A DNA stretch of 64,000 nt, from assembly GCA_016858145.1 (NCBI GenBank), contig JAEHOE010000146.1:124001-188000 (forward strand), written 5' to 3'. The position numbers and the translations under genes were made by a program. Shown here piece after piece: positions 10,801-21,176 of this stretch (position 1 is its first letter; every line of letters begins with the position of its first letter). The notes under the pieces were generated by a model that was not told the origin of the DNA, did not search any database, and saw only the letters and a list, made by a program, of their open reading frames with translations. This DNA is from Edaphochlamys debaryana (lineage: Eukaryota; Chlorophyta; Chlorophyceae; Chlamydomonadales).

Positions 10801-13254
10801 ATGGAGTGGCCCAAGGAGCGCGCTGTGGTGCAAAATCATCACCAAGACTCAACGGTGAGCTTGTGCACTTGCGCGCGCCACCGTTCCGAGATTCTGGAAG
10901 CACCTCCGCCGGGACACAAATGGACTTGTGCAGCGAGTATGAATTGCAGAGCTTGTTCTGTCACACCTATTTATGAAGCCTAGATGGGTCGGAGTCGGAA
11001 GGCCACCTCGCATGCTCAGTGCAGCCAGCGGGACCGTTAAGGCGCCGGACCGCACCAGTCGCGCATTTCGTTGCAGCTACCTCTGGCCCGGCTGTGACGG
11101 GGCTTGTCGCTTTGTGCACGGTCAGACGTGCGACGACGAGCGCCAGGTCGCCAAGCAGCCCACTGCTGGCGCAGCATTGAGGCCTTGTGCGTCTTAACCG
11201 CGTTACCAGCGCTCAGGGAGGAAGGTTTGGTTTTGTTCCTGCGTCGCGGGCGCATGTTCACACGCCCGGCCTGCCTTGAGCTCTCGCAGCCCCGCCACAC
11301 CCCCGCACGCAGCCCCGCCTCGCCATCCCCGCATGCAGCCCCGCAAGGGTTTGTTCCATCCTACACGTGTGGCCCATCGTCTTCGCTTGCAGGCCTGGGA
11401 CGGCTTCAAGTTCCGCGACGACGACATCATCGTGGGCTCCTGGGCCAAGTCGGGCACGACCCTCACCCAGCAGCTGGTGGGCAGAAGGGGCAGGCCTTCA
11501 CCTGCACTCCGGTCTGCACTCCACCCTGTCGACATGTAACGTGCTAGATGGAGTGACGTGTATCTGTATGAATGAGAAATTGAAGGCGGGTCCCAGTTAA
11601 CCCTGTGTCCTTCACTCATATCCGCCCTTCTCAGATCGGACAGCTGATCACTCTCGGTGACCCCAACTTCGTTTCCAACGATGCCTCGCCGTGGTGGGAC
11701 CTGCGCTGCCTGCCCCCGCCGGCACGTGAGGCGGTTGAGCACCAGACGCACCGGCGGTTCCTAAAGACCCACCTTCCCACCGCGGCCCTGCCGTACGATC
11801 CGCGTGTGAAGTACATCTACTGTGTCCGCGACGGTCGGGACACCGTCTGGAGCCTGCACCACCACCACGCCTCGGTGCGATCGGGCCTTTGTACTACACT
11901 GTCCTGCTGGGCTCAAAGAGGGGATGACCGGGAGCAGACGTGAGCAGCGTGACACTCGCTCCACAATGATGGGATCAGGAGGCATAGAGTCCAGCCACTT
12001 ACCGGTGTGACAGGGTGTGACTCTTGCAGGGGACCAGCCAACCGCTGCCGTTCCACACTACAGTTGCGCCTTGCCCGGTGCCGCGTTAGGAAGCACTTCC
12101 CCTGCGGGCCATGCCGTCCGTTCAGCCGCGCCTTTCATCCCTCGCAGGTGACGGACCTGTGGTACCAAGTGATAAATGAGACGCCGGGGCGCGTGGGTCC
12201 GCCCATCCCGCGCTGTGACCCCGACCAGCGCCAGTACTTCCTTGACTGGCTCAGGAACGACGGCGGCGTGTGGTATCCGTACTTCAGCCACGTGCGGTCG
12301 TGGTGGAACGTACGGCACCTGCCCAACGTCATGCTCGTACACTTCAAGTGAGGGCAGGGACAGGCAGGGAGGACCGACGACCCCGGCTGGGCCATTTAGC
12401 TTTGAGGATTTGGTCAGACATTCACGGTACCTAACCCACCCCTCTCCCCCCTTCCCTTCCAGCGCCCTGATCACGGACCTGCCCAGCGAGGCCCGCCGCA
12501 TCGCCGCGTTCCTGGGCATCAGCGTGCCCGAGGACAAGTGGCCGGCCATCCTGGAGCACTGCAGCAAGGACTGGATGCGGGCCAACCCCGACAAGATCGG
12601 GTCCATGTTCGGGGCGTTCTGGCAGGTGCGCGGGCAGCGGCACGGAAGGTGCCTCGGCGCATACCGGTAATGGCTGTTTGGCTTGCGTGCACAAATGTGC
12701 CCAAGAAAGATTGAACGGCGTTCCCGTTTCCCTCTTGCGTCCCTGTCCCTCACGCCGGCCTCGCAAACAGGACGGAATCAAGGTGCGCACACCACGCGGT
12801 TCACGCGAGCTGCTGTGGGGCCAGCATCTGCATCTGCATCTGTGCAAGAGCATGACGAAGTAGTTGGGCTGTCCATTGTTCTGGGCTGTCTATTGTTCTT
12901 GGCACCCATGCCCCACCCTGCTCTCAAAGCGGCCCTTCACGACAGCTGCATGTCCGCCTCCTCTGCCTCCCCCCCCCCCCCCAGGACTTTATCTTCAAGG
13001 GCACGAACGGCCGCTGGGCGGACACCCTCACCGCCGAGGACTGCGCAGAGTACGAGGCCAAGGCCAAGCAGGTGGGGGAGGGGAGGGGGCCCGGGTGGCA
13101 AGACCAGGGTCCCCGAGCTCCGCCTCCTGACCTACCCGCCGGCCCTCCTCGTGCTCCCTCCCGCCTCCGGCCCCCACAGGAGCTGGGTGCCGACTGCGCC
13201 ACGTGGCTGGGCGGCAAGGGGCCGCTGGATGCCAAGGCGTACCCGGCCAAGTAG
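10801..13254 (+). CDS. Cytosolic PAPS-dependent sulfotransferase, copy B, 8 exons
   Basis: Exons: 10801-10854, 11393-11476, 11635-11874, 12148-12347, 12463-12625, 12771-12782, 12985-13071, 13180-13254. All exon lengths and phases equal those of copy A (304 aa). Motifs: WAKSGTT, KTHLP, YCVRDGRDTVWSLHHHH and FKGTNGRW. The micro-exon reads DGIK instead of GGIK. N-terminal residues differ clearly from copy A (for example ERAVVQNHHQ against ELTVYKNHHM), while exons 5, 7 and 8 and the last intron are almost identical. Same predicted reaction, sulfate transfer from PAPS to an unknown hydroxyl acceptor; the divergent middle region may change acceptor choice. Confidence 0.92.
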
Positions 13255-15200
13255 GGAGGGGCGGCGGGCGTGGCGCGGCACGGCGCAGAGCGGGTGGGGC
13301 GGCAGGCGAGAGGCGGGGGGCTGGCTTGCCCGCGTACGAGGCCGGCGTAGTACCGGACGTTACTCAAGACCGAGGACCTAGGGCAATGCTGCAGAGAGGC
13401 AGGGCAACAACCGGAAGATATTCGCTGGATGGAAAGGAACGGATGAGGCGACGGGTCGCACATTGAGTCGTTCGAAGCGGGGGCAGTCAGCAGGCTTAAC
13501 TGGCGCCGCTAAGGTGACCGTGGGTGTTCTATGCAGGAGGGCCAAACTGCGGACACGGTGCTTACTGATGGCTGGATGAAAGGTGCAAGGATTATATGCG
13601 TTCTTTCAATATGCTTCGCCGTGGCCAGGAGTGGCAGCATGTGAGGTCCAGGCCAGGCCACGGCAGGCTCTGCGGCTGGCATGGACTGGAACAAGCTACT
13701 CTGCAGGTGGCTGCCGCATTGCGCCAAACGGTGGCACCGGGCGAGGCGAATAACTGTAGATCAGTAGATGTCTGGGGGCTTGGATATGAGTACGCGTTGC
13801 CGTGCGTTGCCCGTACTGACATGAGCTGTAGGGATCTATAATATCCCCGACGGAGGCGGGCTGCGAATGGGCCGAGGCTGCGGTGATAGTGGCCGGCCGT
13901 GCAGTGTCGAGCTGTGGACCCTGATGGGCCCTAGCCCTGTGCGCTGAGAGCACTGGGACATGCGAGACGGGCAGCCTCCGTTCGAGCGACCGCTGTCAAT
14001 GCTGCTGGAGCGAGCAGCAGATGTGAGTGTCCTTAGCGTTGATTGCAAATGTGCAGGGTCCTCGTGCTTGCCTACCCTGTCAGCAACTTGCCTCCGCATG
14101 GAGACTGAGAGTACTCCATATCGGCATGTTGCCTGTGTACCGGTATCAGTCCCACAGGCCGGTACACTACATAGCCAGGCGCCTGCACGTCACCACCCGC
14201 AGTACAGGGGGACGGAAAGATCACACCACGGCTACAATCGATTACACGGCAAAGAAAGGCTGCGACAGCCACAAAAGGAGGAAGCATGAAATCGTGTATG
14301 TGGTGTTACCCCCGGCCAATACCCCGCGCCAACCCTCAAACTGCTCCCGTAACGCCACCGTCCCAAACGCGCGCAAAGAGCTGTCTCCAAGGGGCAATCA
14401 CAATTGCACGCAGAGTCTCAGACTGCTGCCCCCAGGCACGCCTGCTCTAGGGGTTCCGTTCCCCATATCGCCCTGCGCCTCTTCGTCCCCGCAACCAACC
14501 CCGCCAACCGTAGGCCAAGGAACATCGACATACACCCCGCGGCACCACTCGTTCCTCGCCACAGTTGGCCTACCCGTGCACAAGGGCAGGGGAAACGGCC
14601 CAGCCCCCTCCTCGCCACCCACAAGATTCATACCCGGCCATAGCCCGTTCACATGTAGAGCACTCGTGTCCAGGTGCTTACGTTAGGCGCTCGCTCGCAT
14701 CCTCGACTGGCTAAGCTCCACAGCAGTTCATGCCCACGATAAGCTGCAGACGTAACATCACATGTGAGACCCACCACAGGGCCAGTAATTGGCCCCGCTG
14801 TCATCACTGCCACCACTAGTGCAACCACTTGCTCCCACGTGCCTCAGCTCCCAAACAATAGTAAGGCGCGCGACCCATTCACACGCTACGAGCATCAGTA
14901 CCGGTGGCGCAGACAATCCCTGGTCACCTAGAGCGCGAGCCGTGCATGCCCCCGCCCCTTTCAGCATTGCATCCAGCACATCGAACAAACCCCTTTCGAA
15001 ACAGAGAACCCCCGTCCTTTCATGATGCTGTACTGTCAGTGCGTTGCGAAAAGCTCTTCTACTCGCCGGCGATGGCGCGGCAGAGGGTATGCGAAGAGGA
15101 AAGCAAAAGCAGTTTGACCACGCCCTCAGCACGCTTGGTTGGAGACAGCTCAGCTGACGGCGCTGTCATGTTATGTGAGACCGCATGGCGGGCGGCATAC
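13255..15200. other. Intergenic gap between convergent genes
   Basis: Lies between sulfotransferase B (+) and the SAND-domain gene (-). The first 45 bases after the stop copy the 3' flank of sulfotransferase A. I see no further gene; open frames here have no recognisable content or matching splice sites. Confidence 0.45.
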
Positions 15201-18200
15201 TTATTCGTACATCACGTAGTCGTACGTGGTACTGCTGCGATCGTACGGCCCGCCGGGGAGAGCCGAAGGCGGGGCCATCGCGGCCGGGTCCCAGCCGCCA
15301 CTGCCACTGCGAGCGCTGAAGCGCTGCGCCGCCGCCACCGACGGCAGTACGGCAGAGTGGAGGTGGTTCGGGCGGTTGAGGTGGTTAGGATGGTTGGAGT
15401 GATGGGGCGGTACAACCACCACATGGTAGTGATGATGATGTACGACCACGACGCCCGACGAAGGCTCATGCTGTGCCTCGCAGCCAGGCTGAGTCACGTG
15501 GTACGGCGCAGGGCACGGCGCCGGCCGGTGTGCCCACTGGGCGGCGGTTGCATGCGGCGGCGCAAAGGGCCCCGGCGCCGGGAGGGCGGGGCTGTCCTGG
15601 GCAGCCGGTTGGGGTGGCGGCTGGGAGCAGGCGCTGGGGTGGCCGCGGTACGCAGCGCAGGGCTCCGGCGGCGGGGCCTGCGGAAGCGGGGCCGCGACGG
15701 CGCACGGGGCGCGGCCCCAGGGCGAGCCAGGCCCTCCACAGGCGCCAGTGGACACGGTCGCACTGCCGCCGCCACTGTGGTGCCGGGCTCCGCCATGGGG
15801 GTGCGGGTGCACGCCACCGGTGGTGACGGCCGCAGCCGCTGGGGCCAGGGGCGCCGCAGCGGCCGGCACGGGTGGCGGCGGCGCGTGCTCCACCGCAGAA
15901 GCGACAGCGGGTGCGTGGGACGCGGGGAAGGGGGCAGCGGGCGCGGCCAGGGTGCCACGGTCTCCGGTGGAGCTCCTCCGCGGGGCCATGGCGGCTTCAG
16001 CGGGCAGCAGGGGCCCGGAGCCAGGCGCTTCCGTGGTCCGCTCTGCCTGCGCCGCCGCCGCACGCGCCCTCAGATCTGCCATGAGGATGCCACCGCCGAA
16101 GAGCCCACCGGCAGCGCTCCCCACGCCCATGGCGCCGGGGCTCGCAGGAGAGGTGGGCCAGCCCACGCCACAGCTGACTGAGTCAGAGAACGACCCCTGC
16201 TGAGACAGCCGCGGCGGCGGGGGCCGGCGGTATGGCCGGGCGCCGCCAGGTGGCAGGATACCGGCGGCCGCAGCTGGGCTGGAGCTGAAGCCGGGTCCAT
16301 GAGTGCAGGCGTCGCCACGGCTGGGCTGGCGGGTGAGGGCCGCCGCGCCGCCGCTCAAGCCGCAAGGGGCACCACCCTCGACCCCAAACGGCACAGAGGC
16401 GGAGATGGACGGCCGGCGCAAAGCTGGCTCCTCCATCTGTTGGGAAGGGTGCCGCGACAACTGGCGCGACAGCGACAGGCTCGCCGGCAGGGGGCGTGAC
16501 GGCTGCCAGGGAAGCGTCTGTGCGGTCTGAAGGGACCCGGAGCTGAGAAGGAGGCCCTGCTCTGACGATCCCAGCGGGCCCGCAAGCAGGGCTGGCTGTG
16601 TCGGACTGCCGCTGTTGCGGCCCGGCAGACTGACCCGCCCGCCGACAAAGCCGCTGCTGCTATCGGCTGACAGCAGCCTGGGCCCGCCCGTGACTCCTCC
16701 GCCGCTGCTGCAACCGCTGCTGAACATCTGAAGGCTGAACGCCGACGGCGGCTCCACGGCGCAGCTCTGCGGCACGGCAGCACCAGGGCCCGCGCTCCCG
16801 CCACCCGTGCAGGGTCGCTGCACCGCGGCCGCTGCAGAGGGGGCGGGCGCAGGGGCCGCCGCCATGCTGGGCTGCATGTCCGCATCGGCGGCAGCGGTGC
16901 AGGCGGCGGCGGCCCACGCGGCGGCGGCGGCAGCGGCCTCACCCGATCCCACCGACTTGAGCCCGTCAAGCTCGTTGCTGTGCTGCCGCCATGCGAGCGC
17001 CAGCCAGTCCGGCTCACCGTCACTTTCCTCACTGAGGTCAGCGTCAGCAGCAGTATCGGTGATGGGGCCGTCGTCTGCCGCGCAGGAGGCCCGCTCGGGC
17101 CCGCCCTGAGGCCCGTCGGCCGGCGGTGCGTCAGGCCCAGCCGGGCCCGTGCCTGCCACAATGGCGGCCGCCGCCGTCGCGGCTGCGGCCGCAAACGGCG
17201 AAGGGGCTGGCTTTGTGGTTGCGGGCTTGGCTTTGGCTGCGGGCTGCGCGGGACCCGCCTGCGTCTCGGATTTCCGCTTGCGCTGCCGCGGGTTGCGCGG
17301 GCGGCGGCCAGCAAAGATCTGCACAGGACGGAAGCCGACAGGGCACAGATCGCGACGTGGGCACAACGCTTGAAGCCAGGATGCTGTGCGCCTTGCAGCC
17401 ACGAGCTGCCTTGCGCCTCGCCTCTCGCCTCCTGCCTGCTTTCTACAACAGCACGAATCCGCCTGCTCCGAGATGGTTCTCACCGGCAAGCCCTGCCGCG
17501 TCAGGTAGGCGCCGAGCTTCTCCCCCGTGGCAGTCACCCGGATGCTGAGATACCACTTGGCCGTCAGACTGCCACCCAGCTGCAAGAGGAGTTGGCATGG
17601 GGGCCGGTGGCGACGCAAGGAGTCAGGGGGTACAGCCGGTGGGGACCGATAGAGTGCTCACACCTGTCCGGCAGCTGGCAGCAGGTGGTGGAACCCAAGA
17701 GTCTCACCGCCTCAAACCTTGACCGCGAAATGAAGGCGCCGTTGTACTGGATGCATGGCTCGTCCGCGAGGTAAAGCTCCGGGAAGAAGAAGCCCATCGC
17801 CACTCCGCCAGGGGGCCCCGCGGGAGGCCCAGCGCTAGCCTCTGGGCCCACGCCCAGGGGCAGAGACCCTGACCGCACAGGGCCTGCGCTGGCCTCCGAG
17901 ACACCGCCAGTACCGGTGCCGGCACCGCTCTCGGCTGAGATGCGCTTGGCCCTGGGGTTGCGGCTACCGGGGCCCTGAGCCCGGCACTCGACTGAAATGG
18001 GGCTCAGGTCTGCGTTGGGCCACAGCGCTGAGGCAGGGGCACGGGCGCTTAGCGCTGCAGAAGGAGGCCCAGGCGCAGGATCGCGTAGACATGAGGGCGG
18101 TGGCGCGGGTGTGGCTGACGAGGGCCTGGTGGAGCGCCATAGCGGTGCGGAGGACGCGGACGCAGCGGGCTCGCCAGTGGGAGGAGCAGTCACCGAGGGC

Positions 18201-18382
18201 GAGCACGACTGGGACTGCCGACACGCGTCGGATGACGCAGTCGCAAGCTCGCAGAAGGATAGCAGATCTTCGAGCAAGCCAGCGCCTGTCGACGCTGGCT
18301 GTGCGTTAGCGCTGCCCGGCACCAGCATGGGGGGCCCTGTTCCAGAGGAGGGAACGAACGCGGAGCAGCTACTCGGTACCAT
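15201..18382 (-). CDS. SAND-domain protein resembling the volvocine RegA-like (VARL) family
   Basis: Exons on the minus strand: 18382-17708, 17579-17484, 17318-15201, giving 962 aa. An in-frame TAA 9 bases upstream supports the ATG at 18382. Residues 208-257 form a SAND-like DNA-binding core: EPCIQYNGAFISRSRFEA, then GGSLTAKWYLSIRV and GEKLGAYLTRQGLP. This parallels the CI...(S/T)P.EFE...KWK.SIR..G..L pattern of SAND domains and the layout I know for VARL proteins. A basic, possibly nuclear-localising stretch follows (RRPRNPRQRKRKS). The rest is Ala/Pro/Ser/Gln-rich with a His/Asn-rich end, as expected of a transcription regulator. The first intron splits the SAND core. The second (17319-17483) has good GTGAGA and TGCAG sites but is 165 bases long with no stop, so retention would add 55 residues. 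Family assignment is from memory of VARL proteins; the member is not identified. Confidence 0.78.
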
Positions 18383-21176
18383 AGATAGTTACGCCGAGCT
18401 CCGGGAGCTGCTGTGCACCAGGACTTTCAACCGCGCGGCGTAGCGCGGCGAGCGAACGCGCTCTCTCTGCGTCGTCTGCACGCGCCCGCCTGACTCGCAG
18501 AACGGCCTGTAGACGCGTTCCGAGCGAGGTGACTGAGGCATTCTGGAAGCAACAGACTGACTCTGCCGTGACGCATACGTGTACTGTAGGTGCCACGGCG
18601 TCGGTTGCACGCGGGCTACTCGCCCCGAGAAGGACGCTGGAAGGTCGGGTCTCCCAAGCGGCCAAAACGGCCTCCTGGAGCCCCGTTCCACGTACCTAGT
18701 TGACTTGGAGGCTTTGCCTATCCGCTGGAGTCGCCTGCGTCCGCAGACTGAAGCCGGCGCGACAGCACGTCGAGATGCCAGCGGCTACCTCACACGGCTG
18801 CATGTGCTAGAAGCTGATGTATAGCAACCAGATGGTTAAATCCAATGGCCTGGTGTGTTCTGCGATCTGTCGTGGGTGCGTGCCGCGGTCAACGTCTGGC
18901 CAGAGGTATCTGCGTGAGACCTGAGCGGAGAGCTGCTGGCTGTATGGAGATGCAGAGCGAACAACATGAGACGTCGATTTGCCGAATGGACGAGATGTGG
19001 GGACCCATCCCGGGGGTTGGGGCCCATCGCGGCGCTCCGCTCAGTCAGCGTGGTGCAGTCAAGCGGCACTACGCTGTCGATGTTACACTCGCCCAAAGAC
19101 AGACACCACAGCGTCAGGCAAAGTCGGGCCTGTGTTTGCCTACTTCTGTCGCGCTCAGGCGCGCCGTCTGCTGATGTCTTACGAACTAAGAGATTGAATG
19201 CCTCACTCTCTGTCGGTCAGACAGTTAGGGCGCTGCTGCGCACAGTCTGCCACGATGTCGGCCCCCTCGAGACGGCCAGCCGCAAGCCTGCAGCCTGACA
19301 AGCTCCGGAATGGCACAGGTAAACTCGAGAGCAACTGCGAAGGTTGGTAGGGGTGGCACTGTGCGCGGGCCTGCTGGGGCCTGCGCGGTGTATCGGGGGT
19401 GCAGACCAGGGGCAAGGAGGGGTATCCAGGGTGGTGCAGACTACGAGGCACACGTCCTGGCCTGTGCTCGAAGGAGTTATTTGCCGTCCCCGTCTGCTCC
19501 CACGCCCCACTGTGGGAGCACCTTCAACCCAGTCGTGCCGCTGTAACTGATCAGGACCCTGCTCAGGGCCTTGCAAGACCTGCTAGCATCACTCCTTCAT
19601 GCGCCGCCCATGTGCTGTCTTTCCCGCCCACAGGTGCACGGGCAGTTGTGTGGGCAAGAAGGTCAGCCTGCGGTTGGCCTAGTTGTCGCTGCTCATGTCT
19701 CGGTATGAAGCCCAGGTGAGAAGCGGGGGCCTTAGACTGGCTGCGGAGTGGCGCCAACGCGTCAAGGGCAGTGAGTGGCATGGCCTGGGGGCCCTTGGGG
19801 GCCGCGAAGCCAATGTAGCTATGTTGTGAGCGAACCGACTGCTCCGCGGGGTGACTCGGGGGGGGGGGGAGATTGGGCTGTAAAGGGCAGCACTGCCTGA
19901 TCCCCGCGATGAACTGATGGGTCTGTCCATACTCGTGAACCCACTGCCACAGGCCACTTGACGTCCGCAGCATCACCCTAGCACGTGGGTGATGCACCAA
20001 GCGCGTGAAAATTTGTGGCAGGTGGCAGGTGGGTCAGGGTCGGAGATGGGCTGGTGGTGGGGGGGTTGAGGGCTCCACAAGCCAGACTCAAACAGGACTC
20101 GGCGGGGGCAACGGGGTTAACTGGGAGCTTACCGTGTCCGGGTCCACCCGGGGCCTGGGCTCCGCGCGCAACTGCATGGGATGCTTGTTGGGCTGCTGCG
20201 GCCGCTGCTTCCGGTGCGGTATGTTGCTGCACTTTAACGTGTTGATTAGGGTAGTCTGAGTCGGGTTGGTAACGGTAGATAGGTCGCCAGAGCACCGTTT
20301 TGACGTGTGTTGTTCCGATACCCTGACCCCCAACACATTGACGCAGACGAGGGAGCTGCCAGCTGCGTAGCCCGTAGCGGCCTCTGTCAGGTCATACCTG
20401 GTGCGATGGGTCTTCAGTCCGCTGCAGTGGAAGCAAGACATGTCCCCCGGATCAGCTGCCACGGAACGGAACCCGCTTATGGGTACGTCGCCGGCTAAAA
20501 CCAGAGGGTCCTTCAGGCAGCTAGGGTGGTCAAGGATTAACGCATTGGGGCTGGCCAATCTCCTCGCCCTGTTTACCCTGGGTGCTAAAGGGCGGGGTAC
20601 TCGGCTTCGATTACACCAGCAGCTTTAACGCCCGGGCTGCAACACTTCTTCACAAGACGGGGATGGCGGCCCCTAAGCTGTCCGGTACCGGTATGCACCC
20701 ATGCACGGATCTGACAGCACGCGCAACGACGCACGGCGCTCCTGCGTGAGTTGACTGGGTTCATGAAACAGTCCGGCCGTTACGCCCCAATCCGCCGTCG
20801 GCATCCACCAGCCTGCAGCAGTCAAAGCACCTTATCACCGTAGCTCCACGTAACGTAGGCCCGGCAGGGTCGAAGTGAAGCGCGAGCGGAGGCATTAGCC
20901 CAACTTTACCCAGGGTGCCACTGCGTGGAGGAGACGGACACGGGACGTGTGGGAAAACACCGAACCAGCGCGACCCCGCAGCGCACGCGCTGCCAGGGCC
21001 GCAAAACGAACCGAAAGCACGCGCGGAGCAGCTGCCCGAACGCGGGGCGGCGACGCGGGTCGGCGAAATGGACGAGCACAAGACGCGCAAGACGCGGACG
21101 CGCTCCGCTGCAACCCCGCAGCCAAAACACAAGTAGACAACGCGTACTATGACCTGGACCCATTACTGGCGTGACG
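18383..21176. other. Intergenic gap before the Helitron gene
   Basis: Holds the 5' flank of the SAND gene and, at its right end, the probable Helitron leader. The Helitron 5' terminus (expected TC) could not be fixed. One possible minus-strand exon is listed separately; otherwise no gene is supported. Confidence 0.45.
20127..20558 (-). CDS. Possible exon of an unrecognised protein
   Basis: The open minus-strand segment encodes a balanced, not low-complexity, stretch around DPGDMSCFHCSGLKTHR and then TGYAAGSSLVCVNV. It ends at a good donor (ACG/GTAAGC, exon edge 20127). A CTAG acceptor follows near 19980, opening a segment containing SSGLWQWVHEYGQTHQF. In another frame 20130-20290 reads as an Ala/Gln-rich stretch, so the frame is uncertain. 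I do not recognise a family. It may be a gene remnant or chance. Confidence 0.2.

Noticed and set aside
14904..16181. 425-codon plus-strand frame opposite the SAND gene
   Set aside because: Arg/Gly-rich shadow of the low-complexity minus-strand exon; no start or splice context and no domain.
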